From: Burkholderia pyrrocinia
Lineage (GTDB): Bacteria; Pseudomonadota; Gammaproteobacteria; Burkholderiales; Burkholderiaceae
Reading direction: 5' to 3'
Length of the DNA: 64,000 nucleotides
NCBI RefSeq assembly: GCF_001028665.1
Contig: NZ_CP011503.1
Coordinates: 124,001-188,000, forward strand
Within the stretch, counting starts at the first letter, position 1, and the number at the start of each line of letters is the position of its first letter. Of this stretch, positions 10,229-18,851 are shown piece after piece. The notes beneath the pieces are model-generated. The model did no database searches and was not told where the DNA came from. It saw nothing but the letters and a program-made list of their open reading frames with translations. Both the position numbers and the translations under genes were made by a program.

Positions 10229-11089
10229 ATGACAGCCCTCCTCATCGACGGCAACGCCCTTTCGAAGACCCTGCGCGCGCAGGCCGCCGAACGCGCCGCC
10301 GCCCTGACCGCACGCGGCCACCAGCCCGGTCTCGCGGTGATCCTCGTCGGCGAAAACCCGGCGAGCGAAGTCTACGTGCGCAACAAGATCAAGGCGTGCG
10401 TGGACAACGGTTTCTTCTCGCAGAAGGATACGTACCCGGCCACGCTGTCGGAAGCCGACCTGCTCGCGCGCATCGACGAACTGAACCGTGACCCGAAGAT
10501 CCACGGCATCCTCGTCCAGTTGCCGCTGCCCGCGCACATCGACAGCCACAAGGTGATCGAGGCGATCGCACCGGAGAAGGACGTCGACGGCTTTCACGTC
10601 GCGAACGCCGGCGCGCTGATGACCGGCAAGCCGCTGTTCCGCCCGTGCACGCCGTACGGCGTGATGAAGATGTTCGCCGCGCATGACATCGCGCTGCAGG
10701 GCGCGAACGCGGTCGTGATCGGCCGCTCGAACATCGTCGGCAAGCCGATGGCGATGCTGCTGCTCGAAGCCGGCGCGACCGTGACGATCTGCCACAGCAA
10801 GACGCGCGACCTCGCCGCGCACACGCGGCAGGCCGACATCGTGGTCGCCGCGGTCGGCAAGCGCAACATCCTGACGGCCGACATGGTGAAACCCGGCGCG
10901 ACGGTGATCGATGTCGGCATGAACCGTGACGACGCAGGCAAGCTGTGCGGCGACGTCGATTTCGCGGGCGTGAAGGAAGTCGCCGGCCACATCACGCCGG
11001 TGCCGGGCGGCGTCGGTCCGATGACCATCACGATGCTGCTGATCAACACGATCGAAGCCGCCGAGCGCGCCGCCGCCGCGGCCGCCTGA
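10229..11089 (+). CDS. folD: Bifunctional methylenetetrahydrofolate dehydrogenase/cyclohydrolase
   Basis: A 286-residue cytosolic enzyme that interconverts 5,10-methylene-, 5,10-methenyl- and 10-formyl-tetrahydrofolate using NADP+. The catalytic YVRNKIKAC motif (Tyr49, Lys53) is present, as are the signatures [15 protein letters not shown], the Rossmann segment [17 protein letters not shown] and the C-terminal PGGVGPMT. The length equals the usual FolD (280-290). The frame is open from 10184, but the Met at 10229 ([13 protein letters not shown]) matches the family start. It lies between the response regulator and prlC; a GC-rich hairpin without a U-run (11105-11130) follows it. Confidence 0.97.
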   Translation: MTALLIDGNALSKTLRAQAAERAAALTARGHQPGLAVILVGENPASEVYVRNKIKACVDNGFFSQKDTYPATLSEADLLARIDELNRDPKIHGILVQLPLPAHIDSHKVIEAIAPEKDVDGFHVANAGALMTGKPLFRPCTPYGVMKMFAAHDIALQGANAVVIGRSNIVGKPMAMLLLEAGATVTICHSKTRDLAAHTRQADIVVAAVGKRNILTADMVKPGATVIDVGMNRDDAGKLCGDVDFAGVKEVAGHITPVPGGVGPMTITMLLINTIEAAERAAAAAA

Positions 11090-11344
11090 CCCCTGCCCGT
11101 TCAGCCGGCGCGCGGTTCCGTGCGCCGGCGTCCCGCCAGCCGCATCGCGCCGGCTGCACCACGCCGGCCGCGCGTTGCCCGACGACTTTCCGCCCCGCCT
11201 CCGACCCTGCGTCAATCGCGCCGTTAGAAACTAACGATTGGAAAGCGCACGATGCGCCCCAATAATGTCGGTATCGGGCGCCATCGCGCCCAGCCGCCGT
11301 TACCCTTTTCATCCCGGTTCATCCGGCAACAGACAGGGAGTCTT

Positions 11345-13432
11345 ATGTCCGCCAGCGCCAACACCAATCCGCTCCTCGACTTCACCGGCCTGCCCCGCTT
11401 CGGCGAAATCCGCCCGGAACACGTGACGCCCGCGCTCGATACGCTGCTCGACGCAGCCGGTCGCGCGGTCGACGCCGCGAGCGCGCCCGCGACGCCGGCG
11501 ACCTGGGCCGCCGTCGTCGAGACGGTCGAGCAGGCGACGGAGCCGCTCGGCCGTGCGTGGGGCGTCGTCGGCCACCTGAACGCGGTCGCCGATACGCCTG
11601 AACTGCGGGCCGCATACGGCGAGAACCTGCCGCGCGTGACCGAGTTCTGGTCGAGCGTCGGCCAGAATCTCGCGCTGTACGAGAAGTACAAGGCGATCGC
11701 CGCGAGCGCCGAATACGCGACGCTGTCCGCCGAACGAAAGAAGATCCTCGACAACGCACTGCGCGATTTCCGCCTGTCGGGCGCCGAGCTGCCCGAGGAC
11801 CGGAAGCCGCGCTTCGCGGAACTGCAGGAACAGCAGGCCGCGCTGTCGAAGGCGTTCTCCGACCACGTGCTCGACGCGACCAACGCGTACGCGTACTTCG
11901 TGCAGGACGAGGCCGACCTGGCCGGCCTGCCCGGCGACGCGATCGAGGCCGCCCGCGAAGCCGCGCAGAAGGACGGCAAGGACGGCTGGAAATTCACGCT
12001 GCACTTCCCGTCGTACTTCCCGGTGCTGCAGTACGCGAACAACCGCGCGCTGCGCGAGACGCTCTATCGCGCGTATGCGACGCGCGCGTCGGAACTGGGG
12101 CCGCAGTACGGCGACGGCAAGGCCGAGTGGGACAACACGGCAATCGTCGCCGACGAGCTGAAGCTGCGCCGCGAAGAGGCGCAGATGCTCGGTTACCGCA
12201 ACTTCGCCGAAGTGTCGCTCGCACCGAAGATGGCCGAATCGCCGCAGCAGGTGATCGCGTTCCTCGAGGATCTCGCGACGCGCGCGCGCCCGCACGCGGA
12301 CAAGGACTGGGACGAGCTGCGCGCGTTCGCGGCGAAGGAACTCGGCCTCGCCGAACTCGCGCCGTGGGACGTCGCGTACGCGGCCGAAAAGCTGCGCGAG
12401 CAGCGCTACGCGTTCTCGGAAAACGAGGTCAAGCAGTACTTCCCGGAGCCGGCCGTGCTGAAGGGCCTGTTCACCGTCACCGAGACGCTGTTCGGCGTGC
12501 GGATCAAGCCGGACGATGCGCCGGTGTGGCACAAGGACGTGCGCTTCTTCCGCGTCGAGAATCGCGACGGCTCGCTCGTCGCGCAGTTCTATCTCGACCT
12601 GTACGCGCGCGAAGGCAAGCGCGGCGGCGCATGGATGGACGACGCGCGTTCGCGCGCGAAGCGCGGCAGCACCGTGCAGACGCCGGTCGCCTACCTGACC
12701 TGCAACTTCTCGGCGCCGGTCGGCGGCAAGCCCGCGTGCTTCACGCACGACGAAGTCATCACGCTGTTCCATGAGTTCGGCCACGGGCTGCATCACATGC
12801 TCACGCGCGTCGACGAACTCGGCGTGTCCGGCATCAACGGCGTCGAATGGGATGCGGTCGAGCTGCCGTCGCAGTTCATGGAAAACTTCTGCTGGGAATG
12901 GGACGTGCTGTCGTCGATGTCGTCGCACGTCGACACGGGCGCCACGCTGCCGCGCGAACTGTTCGACAAGATGATCGCCGCGAAGAATTTCCAGAGCGGG
13001 CTCGGCACGCTGCGCCAGATCGTGTTCTCGATGTTCGACATGCTGCTGCACGTCGACTTCGACCCGGCGGGCGCAACCGGCGTGACCGCATTCGCGCGCG
13101 AGATCAACGAGCGCTATCACGTGATCCCGCAAGCGGCGTTCTCGCGCTGGCCGAACACGTTCAGCCATATCTTCGCGGGCGGTTATGCGGCCGGCTACTA
13201 CAGCTACAAGTGGGCCGAGGTGCTGTCGGCCGACGCGTACGCGGCATTCGAGGAAGCGGCGGCCGCGAGCGGCAGCGTGCTCGACGCGGCGACCGGCACG
13301 CGCTATCGCCGCGAAATCCTCGAGGTCGGCGGCAGCCGCCCGGCGATGGATTCGTTCAAGGCGTTCCGCGGCCGCGAGCCGGAAATCGATGCGCTGCTGC
13401 GCCACAACGGGATGGCCGCGCCCGCGCACTGA
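11345..13432 (+). CDS. prlC: Oligopeptidase A (M3 metallopeptidase)
   Basis: A 695-residue cytosolic zinc peptidase of the thimet/oligopeptidase family that degrades short peptides, including cleaved signal peptides. The zinc site HEFGHGLHHM starts at His476, and the downstream third-ligand region is GINGVEWDAVELPSQFMENFC. PrlC of enterobacteria is about 680 residues. The Met at 11345 (MSASANTNPLLDF) follows the purine-rich GACAGGGAG, so I prefer it to the in-frame start at 11252. Monocistronic, with a strong terminator right after the stop. Confidence 0.95.
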   Translation: MSASANTNPLLDFTGLPRFGEIRPEHVTPALDTLLDAAGRAVDAASAPATPATWAAVVETVEQATEPLGRAWGVVGHLNAVADTPELRAAYGENLPRVTEFWSSVGQNLALYEKYKAIAASAEYATLSAERKKILDNALRDFRLSGAELPEDRKPRFAELQEQQAALSKAFSDHVLDATNAYAYFVQDEADLAGLPGDAIEAAREAAQKDGKDGWKFTLHFPSYFPVLQYANNRALRETLYRAYATRASELGPQYGDGKAEWDNTAIVADELKLRREEAQMLGYRNFAEVSLAPKMAESPQQVIAFLEDLATRARPHADKDWDELRAFAAKELGLAELAPWDVAYAAEKLREQRYAFSENEVKQYFPEPAVLKGLFTVTETLFGVRIKPDDAPVWHKDVRFFRVENRDGSLVAQFYLDLYAREGKRGGAWMDDARSRAKRGSTVQTPVAYLTCNFSAPVGGKPACFTHDEVITLFHEFGHGLHHMLTRVDELGVSGINGVEWDAVELPSQFMENFCWEWDVLSSMSSHVDTGATLPRELFDKMIAAKNFQSGLGTLRQIVFSMFDMLLHVDFDPAGATGVTAFAREINERYHVIPQAAFSRWPNTFSHIFAGGYAAGYYSYKWAEVLSADAYAAFEEAAAASGSVLDAATGTRYRREILEVGGSRPAMDSFKAFRGREPEIDALLRHNGMAAPAH

Positions 13433-13465
13433 GCGCGCCGCCCCGCCCTTCGGGCTGCATCGACA

Positions 13466-13491
13466 GGCACCGCTGCGGCGGTGCCTTTTTT
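13466..13491 (+). terminator. Rho-independent terminator of prlC
   Basis: GGCACCGC (13466-13473) and GCGGTGCC (13478-13485) pair around TGCG and are followed by six T (13486-13491). The T-run reaches the last codon of the convergent dinB gene. Confidence 0.9.
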
Positions 13492-14564
13492 CATGGTGCG
13501 GGCGATTCGTCGTCGAACAACGAGAACTGCCCGTGACGCTCGGCCGTGTCCTCGTCGATGCGCACGCCGACGCCGAGCAGCCGCACGGCCTGCGCGCGCC
13601 GCTGCAGCCCCTTCGCGAGCAGCGTGACGGCCGTATCGGCATTCGTCGCGTCGGCCACGCACTCGACCGTCGTGCGCTGGAAATCGGCGAAGCGGATCTT
13701 CACGTACAGCTTGCGGATCGACCGCGCGGCGCCGGCGCGCGCGACGCGCGCATCGAGCTGCACGACGAGGCGGCGGATTTCGTCCGCGCATTGCTCGAGC
13801 GTCGTCAGGTCGGTCACGTAGGTCGTCTCGACGCTGACCGACTTGCGCTCCTGGTCAGCCTGCACGGGCCGCTCGTCGATCCCGCGCGACAGTTCGTAGA
13901 GCCGCCGGCCGAACGCGCCGAATTCGCGGTGCAGGTCGATCAGCGGCCAGTCGCGCAATTGCGCGCAGGTCTGGATGCCGAGCCGGTCGAGCCGCGTGGC
14001 CGTCACCTTGCCGACGCCGTGCAGCTTGCGCACCGGCAGCGCCGCGACGAACGCGTCGATCTCGTGCGGCCGCACGACGAACAGGCCGTCGGGCTTGTTC
14101 CAGTCGGACGCGATCTTCGCGATGAACTTGTTCGGCGCGACGCCGGCCGACACGGTCACCCCGACCGTGTCGTGCACGCGCTGGCGGATCTCCCGCGCAA
14201 TCAGCGTCGCGCTGCCCTGGCACCGCTCTGACCCGCTGACGTCGAGGTACGCCTCGTCGAGCGACAGCGGCTCGACGTCGGGCGTGTAGTCGCGATAGAT
14301 CGCCATGATCTGCCGCGACGCCGCGCGGTACTTGTCCATCGCGGACGGCAGGATCAGCAGGTCCGGACACTTGCGCATCGCCAGCGCCGACGACATCGCC
14401 GAATGCACGCCATAGCGCCGCGCCTCGTAGTTGCAGGTCGCGATCACGCCGCGCTGGTCCGGCCGGCCGCCGACCGCGAGCGGCCGGTTGCGCAGCGACG
14501 GGTCGTCGCGCATCTCGACCGACGCGTAGAAACAGTCGCAATCGCAATGAATGATCTTGCGCAT
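13491..14564 (-). CDS. dinB: DNA polymerase IV (Y-family translesion polymerase)
   Basis: A low-fidelity polymerase that extends past damaged bases. Starting at 14564 the protein has 357 residues and opens with MRKIIHCDCDCFYASVEMRD, the DinB signature holding the first catalytic Asp. The second metal-binding motif is SLDEAYLDVS. The little-finger domain and C-terminal tail GQFSLFDDE resemble the beta-clamp-binding motif QLxLF. A GTG at 14630 would add 22 residues; neither start has a good ribosome-binding site, but the shorter form matches E. coli DinB (351). A perfect LexA box lies 77 bp upstream, so SOS control is expected. It is convergent with prlC, whose terminator touches its stop. Confidence 0.95.
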   Translation of the reverse strand: MRKIIHCDCDCFYASVEMRDDPSLRNRPLAVGGRPDQRGVIATCNYEARRYGVHSAMSSALAMRKCPDLLILPSAMDKYRAASRQIMAIYRDYTPDVEPLSLDEAYLDVSGSERCQGSATLIAREIRQRVHDTVGVTVSAGVAPNKFIAKIASDWNKPDGLFVVRPHEIDAFVAALPVRKLHGVGKVTATRLDRLGIQTCAQLRDWPLIDLHREFGAFGRRLYELSRGIDERPVQADQERKSVSVETTYVTDLTTLEQCADEIRRLVVQLDARVARAGAARSIRKLYVKIRFADFQRTTVECVADATNADTAVTLLAKGLQRRAQAVRLLGVGVRIDEDTAERHGQFSLFDDESPAP

Positions 14565-14640
14565 GCGCGGCAGCACGTCGCCCGGCGGCGGTGCGTGTGG
14601 ATCGGCAGGCGGAATGGTGGTCGGGTTCACGGTGCCGATA

Positions 14641-14656
14641 CTGTACAAAAACACAG
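14641..14656 (-). promoter_or_regulatory. LexA (SOS) box upstream of dinB
   Basis: CTGTACAAAAACACAG on the + strand is a full match to CTGT-N8-ACAG, the SOS box of E. coli and many beta/gammaproteobacteria. It is 11 bp from the GTG at 14630 and 77 bp from the preferred ATG of dinB. LexA bound here should block dinB transcription until DNA damage. The divergent racemase gene starts 136 bp away and could also be affected. Confidence 0.85.
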
Positions 14657-14791
14657 TGCCGGTTTCAACTGTCGCGTGCGGCCACGCCCGGCTGCGCCGT
14701 ACTGGCCCGCTCCGCACGGATCGTATCGGCCGTGCGCGGAGAGCGGCGCCTATACTCGTCTGCCGCGACACACGAAACGCAAAGGTGACGA

Positions 14792-15484
14792 ATGAAGACG
14801 ATCGGACTGATCGGCGGAATGAGCTGGGAATCGTCGGCCGAGTACTACCGGATGATCAACCGGCACTCGAAGGCGCTGCATGGCGGGCATCACAACGCGA
14901 AGAGCGTGCTGGTGACGGTCGATTTCGCAGAGATCGAAGCGCTGCAGCGCACGCAAGACTGGGCTGCACTCGGCGAACGGATGGCCGGCGCCGCGCGGCA
15001 GCTCGAAGCGGCCGGCGCCGATCTCGTCGTGCTGACGACCAATACGATGCACCGCGTGCATGACGCGATCGAAGCCGCGGTGACGCTGCCGTTCCTGCAC
15101 ATCGCCGATCCGACCGGCACCGCGCTGCGCGACGCGGGTGTCGAGCGCGTCGCGCTGCTCGGCACACGCTACACGATGGAGTTGCCGTTCTATGCGGAGC
15201 GGCTGCGCGGGAAGTTCGGGATGGACGTGCTGGTACCGGACCAACGCGGGCGCGACGACGTGCACCGGATCATCTACGACGAGCTGTGTCACGGCGTCAT
15301 CTCGCCCGAATCGCGCGCGACGTACGTGACGATCATCGAAGGACTGGCAAAGCGCGGCGCGCAGGCCGTGATCCTCGGCTGTACGGAAATCACACTGCTG
15401 ATCGGCACGGACGACTCGCCGCTGCCGGTATTCGACACGACCGCGCTGCATGCGAAGGCGGCCGTGGAATGGGCTGCGCGATAG
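14792..15484 (+). CDS. ygeA: Aspartate/glutamate racemase family, YgeA-like
   Basis: A 230-residue PLP-independent racemase of the Asp/Glu/hydantoin family. The N-terminal motif is GLIGGMSWESS. The two catalytic positions are Thr83 in TTNTMH and Cys197 in GCTEI, not two cysteines. The same Thr83/Cys197 pair and the same length are known from E. coli YgeA, an L-Asp/Glu-preferring or broad amino-acid racemase. By analogy this protein probably makes or degrades D-amino acids, but the substrate is inferred. It stands alone: dinB diverges upstream, and a terminator serving the tRNA on the other strand lies downstream. Confidence 0.85.
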   Translation: MKTIGLIGGMSWESSAEYYRMINRHSKALHGGHHNAKSVLVTVDFAEIEALQRTQDWAALGERMAGAARQLEAAGADLVVLTTNTMHRVHDAIEAAVTLPFLHIADPTGTALRDAGVERVALLGTRYTMELPFYAERLRGKFGMDVLVPDQRGRDDVHRIIYDELCHGVISPESRATYVTIIEGLAKRGAQAVILGCTEITLLIGTDDSPLPVFDTTALHAKAAVEWAAR

Positions 15485-15505
15485 CGACACGAACGACGCG
15501 CGCAG

Positions 15506-15535
15506 AAAACAAAAAACCCGGCACGAGGCCGGGTT
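15506..15535 (-). terminator. Terminator of the tRNA-fMet gene
   Basis: AACCCGGC (15515-15522) and GCCGGGTT (15528-15535) pair around ACGAG. Reading leftward the stem is followed by a U-rich tract (complement of aaaacaaaa, 15506-15514). It lies 53 bp beyond the tRNA 3' end. Confidence 0.85.
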
Positions 15536-15588
15536 CCTGTCGACGAAGCACGCATCGGTCATATGCGCTGCACATCGTCTGGTGTGCT

Positions 15589-15665
<77 letters not shown>

Positions 15666-15677
15666 TCAGAGAAATAA

Positions 15678-15706
15678 ATTATAGGGTGAGGGAGTACTTA
15701 CGTCAA
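15678..15706 (-). promoter_or_regulatory. Strong sigma-70 promoter of tRNA-fMet
   Basis: On the minus strand TTGACG (15706-15701) and TATAAT (15683-15678) are exactly 17 bp apart. Transcription would start near 15671, about 6 nt before the mature tRNA end. It is among the best consensus promoters in the window. Confidence 0.85.
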
Positions 15707-15848
15707 CACTTTTGTCAGAATTTCTTTTTCCCTCCCCGATGCAGCGATGCGCGACGCCTTCGCCGCGTCGCGCATCGCACGCGTTCGCGCCGCGTGCTCG
15801 CGGTAAGATGGCGGCCTTCGCATTCACGCCGCACGCACACTCCCGTTC

Positions 15849-16625
15849 ATGAAAATCGCCACCTGGAACGTCAACTCGCTCAACGTCCGCAAGCAGCACG
15901 TACTCGACTGGCTCGCGCAAAGCGGCACCGACGTGCTGTGCCTGCAGGAACTGAAGCTGCCGGACGAGAAATTCCCGCGCGCCGATCTCGAAGCGGCCGG
16001 CTACCGCAGCTGGTTCACGGGCCAGAAGACCTACAACGGCGTCGCGATCCTCGCACGCGATACGCTGTCCGTCGACGAAGCGGACGTCGTGCGCAACATC
16101 CCCGGCTTCGACGATCCGCAGCAGCGCGTGGTCGCCGCGACGGTCGACGGCGTGCGCATCGTGTCCGCCTATTTCCCGAACGGCCAGGCGCCCGACTCTG
16201 ACAAGTTCGTCTACAAGATGCAGTGGCTCGACGCGCTGCACGCATGGCTGAGCACGGAACTGCAGCGCTACCCGAAGCTCGCGCTGCTCGGCGACTACAA
16301 CATCGCGCCGGAAGACCGCGACGTGCACGATCCCGCGAAATGGGAAGGCCAGAACCTCGTGTCGCCGCAGGAGCGCGCGCATTTCGCGAAGCTGATCGAG
16401 CTCGGCTTCGTCGATGCGTTCCGCCGCTTCGAACAACCCGAGAAGACCTTCACTTGGTGGGACTACCGGATGATGGCGTTCCGCCGCAACGCGGGGCTGC
16501 GCATCGACCACATCCTGCTGTCGCCGGCGCTCGCCGCCACCTGCGCGTCGTGCGAGGTCGACCGCACGCCGCGCACGTGGGAACAGCCGTCCGACCACAC
16601 GCCCGTCGTCGCGGTCGTCGGCTGA
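15849..16625 (+). CDS. xth: Exodeoxyribonuclease III
   Basis: A 258-residue Mg-dependent 3'-5' exonuclease and AP endonuclease of base-excision repair, from the exonuclease-endonuclease-phosphatase fold. Visible motifs are KIATWNVNSLNVR, LQELKLPDEKFP (metal-binding Glu), the Tyr/Asn segment YFPNGQ, LLGDYNIAPEDRD and the C-terminal RIDHILLS and PSDHTPV (catalytic Asp-His). The length fits XthA (about 260). The ATG begins the fold directly. It is divergent from the tRNA-fMet gene and convergent with the prolyl oligopeptidase, 19 bp between stops. Confidence 0.95.
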   Translation: MKIATWNVNSLNVRKQHVLDWLAQSGTDVLCLQELKLPDEKFPRADLEAAGYRSWFTGQKTYNGVAILARDTLSVDEADVVRNIPGFDDPQQRVVAATVDGVRIVSAYFPNGQAPDSDKFVYKMQWLDALHAWLSTELQRYPKLALLGDYNIAPEDRDVHDPAKWEGQNLVSPQERAHFAKLIELGFVDAFRRFEQPEKTFTWWDYRMMAFRRNAGLRIDHILLSPALAATCASCEVDRTPRTWEQPSDHTPVVAVVG

Positions 16626-16644
16626 TCGCGCAGCCCGCGCGCGT

Positions 16645-18762
16645 TCAGCGCCGCGCGGGCGCCGGCCCGAGATGGGCCCACAGGAACCCGAATTCGGCTG
16701 CGTCGGATTCGGCGCGTTCCAGATCGTCGGCGCTGCCGTGGCCGCCGTCGGTGTTCTCCCAGTACCACACCCGTTCGTGACCGAGCGCATGCATGCGCGC
16801 GGCCATCTTGCGCGCATGCGCGGGATGCACGCGATCGTCGCGCGTCGACGTCGTCAACAGCAGCGGCGGATACGCGACGCCTTCGCGCACGCGGTGATAC
16901 GGCGAATATGCAGCCAGCGCCGCGCCCTCGCGCGGATCGTCCGGGTCGCCGTATTCGTCGAGCCACGCGGCGCCCGCGTGCAGCTTCGGATAGCGGCGCA
17001 TGTCGAGCAGCGGCACGCGGCACAGCACCGCGCCGAACAGCTCCGGCCGCTGCGCCATGCACGCGGCAACCAGCAGCCCGCCGTTGCTGCCGCCCTCGAT
17101 CCCGAGCTGCGCGGCGCTCGTCACGCCGGTCGCAACCAGATCCTCGGCCACCGCGATGAAGTCGTCGAACGAGCGCTGCCGGTGTTCGCGCTGCGCGTCG
17201 ACGTGCCAGCGCGGCCCGAACTCGCCGCCGCCGCGGATGTGCGCGAACGCCATGACGCCGCCGCGTTCGAGCCACCCAATGCCGAACGCGTCGCTGTAGC
17301 CCGGCAGGTTCGGGATCGCAAAGCCGCCGTAGCCCGACAGCAGACACGGCCGCGCAACGCGCGCGGCGCCGTCGGGCGCATCGAGTGCGTCAAGCGCATC
17401 GCGCGGCCCGATCAGCGTGTACGGCACCACCGTGCCGTCGCGCGAGCACGCGCTGGCACGACGCACGACGAGCCCGGCCGCATCGAACTGCACCGGCGGC
17501 CGGTCGAGCAGCACGCGGCGCGACGGCGCATCGGCCGCGCGATCGGCAAGGTCGGCCAGCCAGCATTCGGGCGGATCGAGATAGGTGTCGACGTCCACGT
17601 AGACTTCGTCGTTCAACGTCGACTCGACGGGCTCGACGTCGATCTGCGCGTCGCCCGGCCAGTCGAACGGCTGCGCGTCCCACGTCCACGTGCCGTCGTC
17701 GGCCTGCCGCGGCTGCCACAGCATCGTGCGGTTGTGCACGTCGTCGAGCCAGCTCGCGATCAGCATCGTTCGCGTGTTCGTCCACGTGCAGGCGGACGTC
17801 GACGGTTGCGGCGCGAACAGCGTCGTGAGTTCGCGCGCCCCGGCCAGGAACGCCTGCTCTCGGATCGCGAGCAGCGAGCCGCCCGCATGGCGCACGCCAT
17901 CGCAATCCCAGTCGAGGCGCGGCTCCAGCACGAGCCAGCCTTCCCAGAACCCGACCTCGACATGCGTCGGCACGTCGTAGCGCGCCCACTCGCCCGCGTC
18001 CGTCAGCCGGTACGCATGCGCATCGAAGAAATCGACGCTGCGCCACGCGACGTGGCGGTTGTCGATCGGATCGAACCCCGCGCCCGCGCTGATGTCGTCG
18101 GGTTCGCCGCGAAATACGACGGGCGCGTCGGCGAGCGGCGTACCGCGCACCCAGCGCCGCGCTTCATACGGATAGCCGGCCGCGGTCGCGTGCGCTTCGC
18201 CGCGATCCCAGCTCACATAGACGGTATCGCGGTCGATCCAGCCGACCGTGTGATGCCCCGGCTCGTCGATCGTGAAACCGCCGTCGACGAAACGGCGTTC
18301 GACGAGATCGAACTCGCGCACGACGACCGCGTCGGCGCCGCCCGGCGACAGCGACAGCAGCGCGCGATCGCCGTCCGGATAGAGGATCGCGTCCTGCTCG
18401 AACACCCACGACTCGCCCTCCTCGGCACCGAGCGCGTCGACGTCGAGCAGCGTTTCCCACGCCGGCTGGCCGGCACGCCAGTCGTCCCAGCGCGTGCGGC
18501 GCCACAGCCCCTTCGGATGGAGGTCGTCCTGCCACAGGTCGTAGGCCCAGTCGCGCCAGCGGGTCGGAATCACCGGACGTTCGCGCGGCAGATACGCTTT
18601 GGCAAGACGTGCCGTGAGCGCGCGATACGCGTCGTCGTCGCGCAGCGCGGCGCGCGTGCGCGCATTCTGCTCGTCGACCCACGTGCGGGCGCGCTTGCTG
18701 TCGAGTGCTTCGAGGAAACGGAACGGGTCGGCCCCGGCGGGCCAGCGGAAGGAATCGGACAT
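16645..18762 (-). CDS. Prolyl oligopeptidase family serine peptidase (S9)
   Basis: A 705-residue peptidase expected to cut proline-containing short peptides. The N-terminal two-thirds is the seven-bladed propeller that gates access. The C-terminal alpha/beta-hydrolase domain has the nucleophile Ser559 in GGSNGGLLVAA, the Asp in STRDDRVHPAHARKM and the His in ENTDGGHGSADD, a complete triad. The oxyanion region FAHIRGGGEFG is also present. There is no signal peptide, so it is probably cytosolic. The start MSDSFRWPAGADPF leads straight into the family's N-terminal helix. It is monocistronic, 89 bp after the start of the ntrC-side gap. Confidence 0.92.
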   Translation of the reverse strand: MSDSFRWPAGADPFRFLEALDSKRARTWVDEQNARTRAALRDDDAYRALTARLAKAYLPRERPVIPTRWRDWAYDLWQDDLHPKGLWRRTRWDDWRAGQPAWETLLDVDALGAEEGESWVFEQDAILYPDGDRALLSLSPGGADAVVVREFDLVERRFVDGGFTIDEPGHHTVGWIDRDTVYVSWDRGEAHATAAGYPYEARRWVRGTPLADAPVVFRGEPDDISAGAGFDPIDNRHVAWRSVDFFDAHAYRLTDAGEWARYDVPTHVEVGFWEGWLVLEPRLDWDCDGVRHAGGSLLAIREQAFLAGARELTTLFAPQPSTSACTWTNTRTMLIASWLDDVHNRTMLWQPRQADDGTWTWDAQPFDWPGDAQIDVEPVESTLNDEVYVDVDTYLDPPECWLADLADRAADAPSRRVLLDRPPVQFDAAGLVVRRASACSRDGTVVPYTLIGPRDALDALDAPDGAARVARPCLLSGYGGFAIPNLPGYSDAFGIGWLERGGVMAFAHIRGGGEFGPRWHVDAQREHRQRSFDDFIAVAEDLVATGVTSAAQLGIEGGSNGGLLVAACMAQRPELFGAVLCRVPLLDMRRYPKLHAGAAWLDEYGDPDDPREGAALAAYSPYHRVREGVAYPPLLLTTSTRDDRVHPAHARKMAARMHALGHERVWYWENTDGGHGSADDLERAESDAAEFGFLWAHLGPAPARR

Positions 18763-18851
18763 TGCGGATCGGCGGATTGGGAAACGTCGGGCAAACCGCG
18801 ATTATGTCCGATCGCGGCATGCGCGATGCCCGCGCATGCCGCAAATCGTGC

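Noticed and set aside
11105..11130. GC-rich hairpin after folD as a terminator
   Set aside because: The stem pairs, but no U-run follows on the + strand, so I do not call it a rho-independent terminator.
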